A DNA stretch of 64,000 nt from Cannabis sativa (GCF_029168945.1 NC_083605.1:2053280-2117279), one strand, 5' to 3'. Positions 9,301 through 24,300 are shown, counted from the first letter of the stretch. The notes: a model not told the origin generated them from the sequence alone. Numbers and translations: made by a program.

Positions 9301-12300
9301 CTAGGTTAAGTTCTTTGATTTGCTATCAACACGAATCTCAGTTGGCTCCTCTTGTGGCACGTTCAAATCCTTCAACAACTTTCTTAGCCAAATAGCATGA
9401 CAAATGCATGAAGTTGCAGCAACGTATTCAGCTTCACAAGTCGATAGTGCAATGATTGGTTTTTGACATTGTGTTTTCCATGAAGAACACAAATCCAGTA
9501 GTGCTCTTTCTATCATCCAAGTCTCCACTCCAATCGCTATCACTATATCCAACTATCTCATAATTATTAGAAGATGAATAAAATAGCCCATAATTGGTCG
9601 TACCTTTGATGTACCGAAGCATTCTCTTTGCAATATTTTCAAATGAGTTTTTGTTGGGGCTTCCATAAAGCGGCTAACGATTCCAACATCATAGAATCAT
9701 CGATCTTGAACTTCTTAAGTACTTCCTTAGCATATAGCCTTCTTGAGTGATGAAAATGCCTTCGTCTTCTTGCTTCACCTCAATACCAAGGTAATAAGAC
9801 ATGAACCCAATGTCTGTCATCTCAAACTCTTTTGCCATATCTTTCTTAAACTCCTCTAACATACTTGAGTTGCTTCCAGTGAAGATCAAGTCATCCACAT
9901 ACAAGCATACAATCAAGATATCTTCATTCTTAATTTTGATATAGAGTGCATGCTCATATGGACACTTGGTGAAATTCTTGTCTTGAAAGTGCTTGTTAAT
10001 TTGAGTGCTCCAAGCTCTCGGCGCTTGTTTTAGGCCATATAAAGTCTTATTTAACATCAAAACTTTTCCTTCATGCCCTTTTACTTCATAGCCCAATGGT
10101 TGCTCGATGTAGACTTCTTCCTCAAGAAAACCATTTAAGAACGCAAACTTTACATCCATTTGGTGGATCTTCCATCTATTTTGGGCTGCTAAAGAAATTA
10201 TAAATCTAACAGTTTCAAGACGAGCAACTGGAACAAATACCTCCTCATAGTCGATGCCTTCCCTTTGACTATAGCCTTTTGCCACCAATCTTGCTTTATA
10301 TCTCTCCACCGCGCCTTTATAGCATTATTCTTTTCCTTGTACACCCACTTTACTCCAATTGGCTTGTATCCTTGTGGAAGAATAGCTGGCTCCCATGTGT
10401 CGTTTTTTGTAATTGAATCGATTTCTTTATCCATCGCATCTCTTCATTTCTTGCTTCTTACTACTTCTTGGTAGCTTAGAGGTTCACAATAACCAAATAG
10501 ACACATAAGAGAAATATCATTTTGATTCTCAGTTACCTCATAAAGTTCTTGCAAGCTTCTAAAGCGTGGCATTTTTTCATTTGAGCTCTCACTTGAATCT
10601 TCTTGTATATTTCCAGTTGGCGAGATTGGTGGAGTAGTAGGTTCTTAAAGTTCTTCTTTCATCCTTGGTTGCTCCGCTACATCTTCCTCTTTAAAGTAAG
10701 GAAAAAAATCATACTCATCTTCTTCTGTGTTCCAATTCCAAGAATATTCTTCATCAAACTTTACATCGCAACTGATGATAGTTTTGCCAGTAATTGGATT
10801 GTACAACTTGTAGCCTTTGGATCTTGAGTCATAGCCGATGAAGATGTACTTCTCACTTTTGTCATCAAGCTTTGTTCTCTTCTGATCGGGAACATGAACA
10901 TAAGCAATAGTTCCAAAGACTCAGAGGTGAGAAATTCCAGGTTTTCTTCCACTTCTTGAGGTGTCTTCTCATGTACACTTCTTGTTGGAGAGCGATTCAC
11001 CAAGTAGACTGTGCAAGCTATCGCTTCAGCCCAAAACTCCTTTGACATTTTTGCTTTTGAGCATTCTACGAGCCATGTTGAGTATGGTTCGATTCTTCCT
11101 CCCTGCCACTCTATTTTGTGGGGGGGATCTTGGCACTGTTAATGGACGACGAATTCCATGATCCTTCCTCACAGTATTTGTTAAACTCATTTGATGTGAA
11201 CTCTCGTCCTCAGTCAGATCTCATGGCCTTAATAGGTAGACCACTTTCTTTTTCAACTAGAGCTTTGAATTTCTTGAACTTTTTGAACACTTCTGATTTC
11301 TCCTTCAAGAAATAAGCCCTTACTTTTCTTGAAAAATCATCAATAAAGAGGAGAAAATATTTACTCTTACCAGATGAGTTTGGTTTAATTGGGCCACGGA
11401 CATCAGTGTGTACGAGCTCAAGCGGCTTTGTGGCTCTTGATAATGACTCCTTTGGAAAAATTCTTAGGGATTGCTTTCCAAGCAAACATTCTTCACAAAG
11501 TTGATCTGGTTGGTTGATACATGGAAGGCCTCTCACCATTTCCTTCTTCTCTAAGAGTTTAAGCCCGCCAAAATCAAGATGTCCAAAGCGTAGATGCCAA
11601 AGCCATGATGACTCATTGTAGCAGGCCTTTAAACACTTCAAAACATCATGTTGAATGTTCAAGAGAAACATTCTATTCTTTGTCATGGGAACTTATTTGG
11701 CGATCAAAGTACTTTTATCATCTCTTAAGAAAATGTTATTTTCTTTTAAGTGAATATCATAATCTTTCTCTAGTAATTGACCCAAACTCAAAATATTATT
11801 TTTCATGTTGGGCACAAAGTAAACATTTGAGATGAATTGATGGCCTCCCTTTTTTAAACTTATAAGAATCTTACCTTTGCCTTCCACAGGTACTTTTGAT
11901 TCATCTCCAAAAGAGACATTTCTTTTTACCCTTTGATTGAGCTCCACAAACATTCTTCTTTCTCCGCACATGTGATTGCTAGCGCCGGTGTCAAGATACC
12001 ATTTATTTTCTTCAGCTTCATCTTTGTCTTTGCAGGCAAGCAACAAAGTTTCTTCTTCTCCACATTTGTCTTCGACAAAATTGGCTCTTTCTTCGACTCT
12101 CCTTGATCTACATACGGAGGCATAATGACCGTACTTGTTGCAATTGTAGCAATTGATGTGAGATTTGTCACTCCTTGACAATGAGTTGCCTCTTCCGCGC
12201 CCTCTTGGTGCTTGTGAATTTTGATTTCGTTCTCCATTATTGAAATTATTGTTATTATAGCTACCCCTTCCTTCTCTTCGTTGTCCTCGACCACATCCAC

Positions 12301-13023
12301 GTTCACTTCCTCGGTCACGTCCTCTTCCTTGTTGATTTTTTTTAGTTGTTAGAATTTTCTTCTTCTAAGGTGAGCTTTAGTAATTGCTCCATCTTCTCCT
12401 TTCGCTTATTTTTCCTTTTTTGTTTCTCCTCATAGGCTTGTAAAGAACTCAGGAGTTTCTCAATAGTCATGGATTCTAAATCTTTATATCTCTTCAATGA
12501 TTGTAGCAATGTACTCAAAGGTTGGACTCACAATACGAAGAGTTTTTTCTATAACTTTTACTTCACTAATTTTTTCTCCATTTCTTCTTAACTAATTAAC
12601 AATTGATAATGCTCTATTGAAATAATCAGAAATTGATTCAGTACATTCCATAAATAAATTTTCAAAATCACCTCTAAGAGCTTGAAGACAAATCTTTTTC
12701 ACTTGCTCCGCTCCTTTGTTGCAAGCTTGAAGCTTCTCCCACGCTTCCTTGGCCGTCGTTGCATTTGAGATCTTCTCGAACGCATCTTCATCCACTGCTT
12801 GATAGATGAGGTAGAGAGCTTTCTTGTCCCTCTTTCTTGAATCCCTTAACGCATCTCGTTGAGCTTGGGAAAGAGCAACATCGTCTTGCTCCTTATGACA
12901 TTTCTCAACAATATCCCATTCATCTTGAGCTCCTAGTAGCGCCTTCATCTTAATACTCTATTTGTCATAGTTGCTCTTGGTGGGCATTGGAACTTGGAAG
13001 GGGATCATTCTTCCACTTGCCAT
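9301..13023 (-). pseudogene. Copia element C gag-pol, multiply frameshifted
   Basis: Gag begins at 13023 (MASGRMIPFQVPMPTKSNYD) and meets an early stop. It continues as MKALLGAQDEWDIV and FEKISNATTAKEAWEKL. Next are a zinc knuckle CYNCNKYGHYASVC (about 12150), protease WYLDTGASNHMCG, the GAG-pre-integrase segment LWHLRFGHLD, and an integrase fragment with HTDVRGPI and FIDDFSRK. Reverse transcriptase carries ARLVAKGYSQ, MDVKFAFLNG and YVDDLIFTG, and RNase H carries CEAEYVAA. The parts lie in at least six frames with stops between them. The C-terminus is replaced by element B at 9300. The domain order is that of a standard Ty1/copia polyprotein. Confidence 0.9.
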
Positions 13024-13055
13024 TTTTCTTCACAAACTTGGCTCTAGTACCACTT

Positions 13056-13405
13056 TGTTGGAAAATAAGAAGAACTTTAGAGAAAATATTTGAATGGAAG
13101 AATCTATATTTTATATCTCAACTTGTGTGATTTGTGACTTGGTACAAAATGATAGGATTACATCTCTATTTATAGGACTCTATGGACTAATCTAAGAAAC
13201 ATTATTAATTGGCTAGCTTCTACATTGTTCTACATAGTTCTCTCTACTAACACAAGTGAAAGATAATTCTAGAAAATTCAAGGGTACTCAAACAAACAAG
13301 AAAACTCTAGACACTTTAGTAATTATAAGAATAGTCTAGAAACTTTGGTAGCAATAAGAAAATTCTAGAAATTAACTATATTAAATTAAGTTTAATATTT
13401 TAACA
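13056..13405 (-). repeat. 5' LTR of copia element C
   Basis: 350 bp, starting TGTTGGAAAATAAG and ending ATTTTAACA on the plus strand. A primer-site-like sequence (TGGTACTAGAGCC) follows directly inside, then the gag start. No partner LTR was found on the left, where the element is truncated. Confidence 0.75.
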
Positions 13406-14183
13406 CTTTGGTGCTATGGTAGCTCTAGTGTACCAACTTTGGCACTCTCGGAATGAAACTTTTTGGTTGCAAAAGCTTGCAAGAATTGAAATTACTGTAC
13501 AAAAGAAGTAAAGAAAGTGTCAAAAAAAAATATAATTATTTATTGTTGGCCAAAATATCTTAGTCATGTGGATAGAAATTGAGTTGATTCATTATAGCTT
13601 TTTTGTATAGGTGAATTGGGGGTATGGTTTCTTTTAATATTTTGTTATTTTTGGCCTAAAATCTTAGTGATTAGAAAAAATGTTGAAGATAATTTAGTGA
13701 CGTAGTTCAAAATATGCTTAGTGACATCACTCTCTTACTTTTTGTTTGGTAAGGATACAATTTAATATTTATGATGATGTCCTAAAAAATATTATAGAAA
13801 ATTTTATAATGGAATCCCTTAAAATGGGTGCATCTGATACATTTCTATCTGTTTTATAGTATCCGAAATGATATTTTAGTCAAATTTTTTCTTATGGTCA
13901 TGTAAATTATAGTTATTTAAGATATCCTGTAAAATTAAAAGAAATTCAAAAAAGTTTAGCACGCCAAAAATTACGTTCAAACAGTGTGTTGCACGTGTGA
14001 CTATTTTATTTTATACGCGTGTAAAGTAAACTGTTTGAACATTATTTTTTATATTGTAAATTATTCCGAATTTCTCAAAATTTTGTAGGATATCTTACAT
14101 AGCTATAACCTACATAAATATGAAAAAAAAAATATACTAAATTTTTTTTTTTCTGAATGTCGAAACAAGTAGAGCTAGGGTGC
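13406..14183. other. Intergenic spacer with CRE-like promoter module
   Basis: Mostly AT-rich and non-coding. At about 13695-13755 it contains GTTCAAAATATGCTTAGTGA, then CATCAC and a TTTTTGTTTGGTAAG stretch. Related modules occur upstream of the CNGC genes (3070, 31420, 44485) and at 51745. Nothing else was recognised. Confidence 0.5.
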
Positions 14184-14515
14184 CACTACAAAAAACTGCT
14201 ACTTTTAATGACAACTTTTTAGTCACAACATAATTTTTTTGTGATTAAATGTGAAATTTAGTCACAACAAAATGCTACTTGTGACTAAAACATATTATTT
14301 AGTTACAAGTTGTCACTAATTTAGTTTTAGTCAAAATAGGTATTGTGACCAAAAATACATTTAGTAACAACAAATTGTAATTTTTGTGACTAATATCTTT
14401 AGCCACGGACTTTTTAGTCACAACATATGAATAATAATTTATAACTAGTCACAATTTTTTTTTACTTTTAGTCACAAGTTTTGTTGTGACTAAAAATATA
14501 ATTTTTTGTCATCAG
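14184..14515. mobile_element. CACTA-type MITE, family 1
   Basis: Starts CACTACAAAAAACTGCTAC and carries the internal TTAGTCACAA/TTGTGACTAAA motifs of the family. The right end is decayed (TTTTTTGTCATCAGT), so no target duplication can be read. Confidence 0.7.
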
Positions 14516-14993
14516 TACATCCCTTTTAAGGTGTTGCATTGTAGAATCACCCAATTATATTATGATATGTGAATAATATTTTTAAATCAATCACATTTAT
14601 TTAAAGGGGAACTATTCCATATACTGTTTTTTTAACTTTTTTTTTTAAATTTAAAGTTTGAGTTTCTAAAGTGGTTGCAGCACTAGTTGCAATAGGGGTT
14701 TTTATACAATTTTTTATTGCGATTTAGGTTGCAGCGCTAGTTGCAATAGGGATTTTTATATAGAATTCTGTAAAAATGCAAAAAAAAAAAATGTTTAGAA
14801 GTGTAAAAATAAAAAAAAAAAAAAAGTCCTTATTTAAATAGTTAATAAATCTTATTTTTTGTTTGTGTAATATATATGAATGTACATGTTATTACTCTTA
14901 TTATATTAATATATTAATATATATATAGTAATTTAATTAGAGTTACATGTATGTATGTAGATTCCAAAATATTACATGTATTTTTTAAACTTC
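14516..14993. repeat. AT-rich region with a two-unit tandem repeat
   Basis: Two adjacent units share GGTTGCAGC(A/G)CTAGTTGCAATAGGG and a TTTTTATA tail (about 14672-14765). A GGAACTATTCCATATACTG stretch at 14608 resembles GGAAATTACCCCATATACTA at 15358, so two members of one unidentified repeat lie around the small open frame at 14994-15191. No gene was seen. Confidence 0.45.
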
Positions 14994-15191
14994 TTACATA
15001 ATAATTAATAACATGAAACAAAAGAGTGAGAAAGAAAAGTTAAAGTGATTGCATAAGGGATAACACCAAGAATGAAGAAGAGCTTGAAGGGCGAAATCTT
15101 CTGATGGAAACCCCTCCTCCATTGGGCCCCCACTAAGATTTTCGGTTTTGGGCTTCGAAGGCTTCCCCGAAAAAGTCTTCACCGACGCCAT
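14994..15191 (-). CDS. Small open reading frame, 65 aa, unknown
   Basis: The frame starts MASVKTFSGKPSKPKTENLS, is richer in G+C than its surroundings, and ends in a hydrophobic stretch (FSFSLFCFMLLIIM) that could be one membrane segment. A TATA-like sequence (TTATAAAAGGGG) lies about 40 bp upstream of the ATG. I do not recognise the protein. It sits between two members of a repeat family, so it may be a gene fragment captured by a transposon, or chance. No neighbour suggests a function. Confidence 0.25.
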   Translation of the reverse strand: MASVKTFSGKPSKPKTENLSGGPMEEGFPSEDFALQALLHSWCYPLCNHFNFSFSLFCFMLLIIM

Positions 15192-15298
15192 GAAGATCTT
15201 CTCGAGAACTATAGTGACCCCGGAAAATTCCCCTTTTATAAGGGGTTTAAAGGGGTTAGTAAAATAGGGTTTTTGTTTAGTCTATACTTTTTGTAACC

Positions 15299-15356
15299 AC
15301 TACAAAAAAAAAAAGCTTTTTAGTGATAATTTTTTAGTCACAATATATTTTTTTTT
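15299..15356. mobile_element. CACTA-type MITE, family 1, 5' fragment
   Basis: CACTACAAAAAAAAAAAGC followed by TTTTTAGTCACAATATA matches the first 55 bp of the family. It is then cut by unrelated sequence. Confidence 0.55.
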
Positions 15357-15935
15357 AGGAAATTACCCCATATACTATTTTTTTTTAAAATTTACGGTTT
15401 GGATTTTTAATACTATATATTTATAAATAATAAAAAGAACTAATTTAAAAATTAAAATAACCGAAATTTAATAAAATATTTCTGTTTGTTAAAAGTAATT
15501 AAAGAAATTTGAAGTTTTGATAAAATTTGAAAAATTCAACAATATATGTTGCATTTATCTAAGAAAGTATAATAATTATAAGTAAGAAATATCAATTACA
15601 CAATATTAATTTTGCACAAATCAAAGTGAAAGAAATAGTAATCTATAGACTATAAATAGGCTCTAAGTGAATCACCACATTCATTTTTAAACAATATGTG
15701 AGATTTTTTTCAAAATAACTCACTAAAAAGTTAAATTAATAAAATTTAAAAAAGTAAATAAAAAATGTAAAAAAATATAATAAAAGATATATTGGAATAG
15801 AACTCATAGAAAATACTACATCACCGCCCTATTTTTCTCTTTTTTATAGATATATAGATATATTGATTTATTTTCACTCTTGATTATCTCTTAATGAAAA
15901 ATTAAGAGAAGATAAAACTAAGAGAGATATAGTGT
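15357..15935. other. AT-rich spacer
   Basis: Apart from the GGAAATTACCCCATATACTA repeat noted at 15358, this stretch is AT-rich without open frames or terminal repeats that I could recognise. Confidence 0.45.
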
Positions 15936-16274
15936 CACTACAAGAAATGTCTCTTTTGCCAACACATTTTTGTACTGGCAAAAGTTGGTATTGCGCTGGT
16001 AAAATAGAATTTACCTTTGATGTGTTGGCAAAAGGGGGTTGGCAAATCAATGTTGGTATTAGAACTTTTGCCAGCTTAAAATGAAAAGCGTTGGAAAAAA
16101 AGACTTTTCCCAGCCCGTAAATGTGCTGGTGAAAGTTAGATTTTAGCCACTGCAAATGTACGCTGGTAAAACTTTGATCTCTTTGCCAGTGTAGTTTACG
16201 AAATGCGCTGGCAAAAGTTACTTCTACCAGCGCAGTAGCGAACTGTGCTAGTAAAAGTGACATTTCTTGTACTG
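15936..16274. mobile_element. CACTA-type MITE, family 2, with TGT target duplication
   Basis: Starts CACTACAAGAAATGTC. Its right end is the reverse complement of a closely similar terminus (GTGACATTTCTTGTACTG, one base changed in the final TAGTG). It is filled with GCTGGTAAAA and TTTTGCCAGC motifs. TGT flanks both sides, the 3-bp duplication expected of CACTA elements. Related copies: 30660-30974 and 51915-52172. Confidence 0.8.
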
Positions 16275-16288
16275 TGTAAAACCATTAT

Positions 16289-18165
<1,877 letters not shown>

Positions 18166-18170
18166 CATAT

Positions 18171-18389
18171 TGTTATGGTTAGAAATTCTTCTAGCCATTG
18201 CAGAATCACACAAAGAAGATGAAAGAAAGAAGTGAAAGCTCGATTGAAAGATTGTTATTCATAGCACGAGAGAAAACTACAACTGGTTTATATATATATA
18301 CACCAGAGAACAAGGCAAAGGCCAACTAGAATAACAAACAACAGAAAGTTGTTAGAAACTAAAAACAGTTACAACTAACTGTCTTGACA
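18171..18389 (-). mobile_element. 219-bp solo LTR inserted in the 3' end of CNGC copy 1
   Basis: The element has TG...CA ends (TGTTATGG at the left, CTTGACA at the right on the plus strand) and is flanked by a perfect 5-bp duplication CATAT (18166-18170 and 18390-18394). It has no coding capacity and no partner LTR. Read on the minus strand, its first 28 bases are in frame with the last exon of CNGC copy 1 and then give TAG. Removing it, with one CATAT, restores the ending SICVN-stop, nearly identical to NICVN-stop of CNGC copy 2. Confidence 0.85.
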
Positions 18390-21300
18390 CATATGCTGTG
18401 CTCATTCTTATTCTTTTGTGCTTTTCTATTCCTCCTGTAACATCGAAAAATTCGTTGAGTAGATATAGCTGCAAAAGATTTCATGTCCTGATCATTAGAA
18501 TTAGTTGAGTTGTGTTTATGAAACTTGTGCCAACAACTTGAAAGTACATGTTTCAAGTCAATTGCCATTAAAGCAAAGCCTTCAACTTTTGTATGGGATT
18601 TGAGATTAACACTAGAGATTGGAAGGTCCTTATAATAGGATGATGATGATTCCAAGTTTAATTGCCATTCTATGAGTTCATTTCCAAAAAAATCACCTTT
18701 TTGAAGACCATCTATGGGACAAGTACTACTTCCAAATGTCCACACAACACCTTGTGTTATCAACAACATCATATCGAGTGGCTCTCCTTTTCGAATGATA
18801 TAATTTTTCTCTAAATATGTCACTGGCTTCAAATATTTGCAAATTGTTTCATAGACGTAGTCATCCATGTTTTGAAGCAATGAAACCTAAAAATACAATA
18901 AATAAAAAACTTTATATATTTCATATGGCAATGTATATCGTAATTATACAAGAATATATGGTTACTAATTTTTGAGAAGTTTTGAATAAATTGTTATATT
19001 TCTGATGGGTGAAATTTGAAGGTCTGCATGTACTATAACTATACATTTACATTCTTATCAAAACTTTTACTTATAATTTTTTCAAATATAGAAAAATATA
19101 TAAAATGGACTAAAACATGTATGCAATAGAAGATTATTATTTATTACCTTTTTTAATATAGGGAAACACATGTGTTTCTTGATTAACATTCCCAATGAGA
19201 AAGGAAGTACATACAAAAGGTTGACAATATCAACATCTTGTCCTTCTTCAAATCTCAATTCAATGAATTTCTTAATCTTTGGTGTTTCATCCAGCTTAGA
19301 AATTTCATTTTTTGATATCCACAACTCTGCCTTTTCTTCTATTGTATTCCTCTCATATTTTTTGACACCCAATATTTTGTTCACCCAAGCTGCAAACTAT
19401 AAATTAATATTCAAAATGATCAATACTATAGTAAAGTATATATAATCACAACAAAAAGAAATTAATTATGTTTACTGACAACTTTTTAGTCATAACATAT
19501 ATTTATTACGATTAAATATGAATTTTAGTCACAACAAAAAATTATTTGTAACTTAATATTTAGATACATAGTATCACTAATTTAATTTTACTCACAATAA
19601 CTATTGTGACTAAAAATACATTTAATCACGGACCTTTTAGTCACAACATATAAAAATAACAATTTATAATTAATTACAATTTTTTCATGACTTTTAATTA
19701 TAAATTTTGTTGTGACTAAAATTAAAACTTTTTGTAATGAATAGATCATAGAACTAAAAATTATTGTCTAGTATAGCTACTATATAAATATATATATACA
19801 TATATATAAACTAGGGAACAAAACCGCGCTTCGCGCGGTTGTCTAATTTTTGTAATATTTTTATATTTTGATTATTTTTTTTAACTTATTGAGTAATGTA
19901 ATTTAAATTAAAATATAATTTTTTGATGTGTGTAATATATTATAAAAATAAAATAAAATTTTAAGAGTAGAAATGTAATTTTCTATGTATTGTTTGTAAT
20001 GTAGAAAAATAGGAATTTTGTGACGAATATTAAAAACAGTGGAATTTATAAAAAAAGTTACATATATTTTTATAATAAAATAAATATAAAAAATAATTAT
20101 TTTAAGTTTAAAATTGGATTTGACTGATGATTTAATTCTAAAATATAATAGGCATCAATTATTTATTTTATAAAAAAAAAAAAAAATCATTGATTATTTG
20201 TAATTTTTTATTTTTATTTAATAAATAATTATATAAAAATATTGTAAAAATAAGTGCAATTTATTTTTAAATATTGAAATGAACTAAAAATGAAATTATT
20301 CCTTTAACAAATATCATAAGCTAGAATATGTCTACTGGTAAAAATATATATATATATGAACGATATAATTACATCATCATTTAGTTTACATACTTAATTT
20401 TTTATTCATGATGTGATTAAAAAAAATATGTTTGTTAATGTGATCTGTAAATTGTGTAATTTTTTTTCTCAAAATATATCTCTATGCTCTTTGTGGTATA
20501 AGACTTGAAGTTCGAAAAATCTGCATAATACAAATAAATAATATAAATGTATTGCATAAATTAGCATCTACTCATTATACCTATCTCACAAAAATAAAAA
20601 TAAAAACAAAGCTAAAACAGTGAGGTAAAAAAAACATATATTTCTTTTTTTTTTTTTGAGGACCTACAATATTTTTTGAGGACCAACATATATTTCTTAA
20701 TAGTTAGAGGTTTTGTATAACAATTATATATGTATCTTTATATATTAAAAGTGCCTATCTAACGGCATTTCTTGGTTTAACATTCTTGGTTTAACAGAAT
20801 ATACTTAAAAATAAAAGAATATTCTGTTAAATTTAACGATTAGGTTTGATCTCCCGTTAAAAAATAAACCCAATAATTAAACCAAAAAATTAAACAATCT
20901 TTTAAATATTAATAATTTCTTTTTAAATTAAAAAAATCATCTTAGCCACATATCTCTCTAACAAACGTTGGGAGAATATTAATAATTTTTTTATTTATTT
21001 TTTAAAAAAGAAAAATATAGATAAAATATCTAGAAAAGATAATATAAAAGAAGATTGATTGTGTTGGCTTAGAGATTTTTGGGCTTGGGTTTAAAAAAAT
21101 AAAAAAAAAAGATGAAATGGGCTATAATTAGTATTTACCTTATATGTTTGTGCTTATTTTTAGTTTTATTTTTAATTTTACCACCAAGAGGAGAAGGTTG
21201 AAAAATATTAGAATATGAAAATATTATTGGTGCTTATTAGTAATTTGCAAAGAATGTGAAAGTCTATAAATATATAGTTGTGTAGCTATTATTAAATATG

Positions 21301-24300
21301 AAATGAGATAATAGAACTTTTTTCAATTAAAAGATTAATGTACATTTTACTATTAATAACATACATTATTATAACACAGCTATGTTTTACTTACTAAATA
21401 TACTGACACATATTTTATTTTTATAAAACAAATCGTTCAAATAATTATACTATTTTAATTATTAATTAAAATATTAAATAAAATTAACACTACGTGGCTT
21501 GGCACGTAACAATCACCTAGTATATATATATATACATATATGAACTACTAAAGACAAAAATATACAATTATTAATGACTTATTTTTTAAACTATATAGTA
21601 TATCAATATCTTTAAGAATTGTCCAATAATACGTGTTATTTAAATATCAAATAGAAAAATAAAAAAAAAATATTAATATACAATTACATATAATAAATTA
21701 CAAAATTTCAAATATATATAATTTTCTAATAAAAAAATATATATTATTTCTTCTAAAAGATAAGTCACTATGTGAATTATCAAAATTCATTTTCTCTAAT
21801 AATATATATATATATATAATATTACACTATGTGTATGAATCCATTTATTTTCATTTAAGAGAAAAATAAATAAATAGAAAAAAAAAATATGAAGCTTATA
21901 CAATGTTTAAAGCTAGATAAGATGGAAAGAGATATGATCAAATTAATTATAAAAGACTGAGAACCATATATATTATAGGCACGAGATTAATTATGTATTA
22001 ATTAAAAGTTATGAATTATATTGGTGGAATACTAAGAGATTGGAATAATAATAATGATGGGAGATATAACAATGAAAAAATGCCCTTAATAATGAATGAT
22101 TTAATGGCAATTTATTTTACATGATTTACAGTACATATGTCTATTTTAATAATAATAAAAATATATAATTAATAATGGTGATAAAATTATAAAAATATAA
22201 AAAGACACCACATGTCTATCAAAAAATAATTTTGACAACAATTTATTTTTTCATTTAAATTTTCTATTTGAGAAAATCTCAAATATAAAACTGTACAGTA
22301 GTTCTTTTTAATATTATATATGAATATAATATATATATATTTTTATATAAAGAGATATAGATTCACATTTTTATATATTTCATAACAAAGTGTATTGTTA
22401 GAATTACATTTAAACCGATGAGTTATACTTTTTTTTTAAAAAAAATTTTTTATTGAATTTGTATTTTAATTTTACATTATTGGTAAAAAAAATGGTTTTA
22501 ATTTCTTTCAAAAGTGATAAAAGTAGTTTAGATAATTATATTAGAATTACATCATTTTAAATTAGAAGATATATATGTACAAAATTAAATTATTATTAAA
22601 TCGTTTTGAGATAAGAAAAATATTAAATCACCTTGAATAATCAAATTTATATGTTTGGACTTTTATTTAAAGGTCTTTTCTTTTCACTATGTTTTTATAT
22701 TAATTATTTTAAATGAGCTTGGCATATTAAAAAATTATATAAATAATTACGACAACAACTATGACTAAACTAAATTAATAAATAAAAAAAATAAAAAGAA
22801 TTAAAAGGCAAACAATTAGATATACTATACTTTCTTGAATTTTTAGAATAAGAACATCTCATGAAATTTTTTTCTAAAAAAAGTTTAATCCTAATGCAAA
22901 TTTTATATCAATACTAATAAAATTAGTTAGAAGAACAAAGAAAATGAATAATAATGCATATATTTATATTCATGAGATTAATTAGAAAGAAAATAAATAA
23001 ACAAATAATAATTCTTATACATACCTTAGAGACACTTACATGATGATCAAAGAATAAATTGAATTAAGATTTGGGTGTGAGAGAAGCTTTGAGATTAGTG
23101 CCAAAAAACTAAATATCTATCCACTCATTATCCCCACAGAAAAGAACTGTGGAAACCTATTTTTATATGTATCACTTTTTTTTTTATATAGTTGTTAATA
23201 AATTACATATTTATTTGGTATAATAATAATAGACATAGGAAAAAGTCTTTTATAAAAAATTTGTAACCCCTTTTGAATTATGTCATAAACGTTTCACATG
23301 TCTATTGAATGATAATTGATGTTATAAATTTTATAACTATAATATTTATTTAACATAATAATTATTATTTATATTATTATTGAATAAAAAATAAATAAAA
23401 CTAATAAATAAATATGAAAATTAGAAAAAATAGGAAAGAGTTAAGAAAACTCATCTAAGTTGCCACCTTAACTCTTAAGTGCTTTCCTTTATATATATAT
23501 ATTGATATTGATTGATATTGATGATTTTTAATTTCTAGAGTTATAGTTGTGATTTTATATAGAGTTGGAATTGCTAAATATCAGTTCAAATATTAATAGG
23601 ATTTGTTTTATTATTATTTTATTATATATAAATAATATTTTATTATTTTATTAAATAAAAATAAAAAATCACCCATAAATTTCTCATAAATCAAGAATTT
23701 TAGTTATATAGGCACACTTTATATATAATAGATAATAGATATATAAATACTCACCTCATTAGGATTAGCACGCTCATCTTGAATATGAGAAAAAAGATGT
23801 CGAGCATCAAAATCTTTGCCTTGTCTAATTGTTTGACTTAGGTATTTCTTGATGACCTTTTTCTTATAAGGTTTAATCTCATTAATGCTTGATAAATAAG
23901 ATTCTATTTGTGGTTGTATGCTACCTATCTTTCTCCTTGCCTTTTCTGACTTTGTGGTTTCCAACTGCATGCATGTCTATACAAATATATATACATAAAA
24001 TACATGTTAAATTTAATTATATTAGGAAGTTATATAATATTGAGTTTGTAGTTAAAACATACCTGCAAATTTCCAATAAGATATAAAAACAAAAGTAAAC
24101 CCAAGATACAAATGATAATTGAAAAGATATTTTCTTGTACACTGCTACTTGTGTCAAGGTTTTGACCAAAAGAACTGCAACAAAAAAAAAGACAGAATTA
24201 AATATAAGGAGATATTTAGCCAACAAGCTTTTTGTTAATCCAAACAGTATATAAAGTCAAAATATGGGTTACTACAAAAAAAAATGACTTATATAAAACA

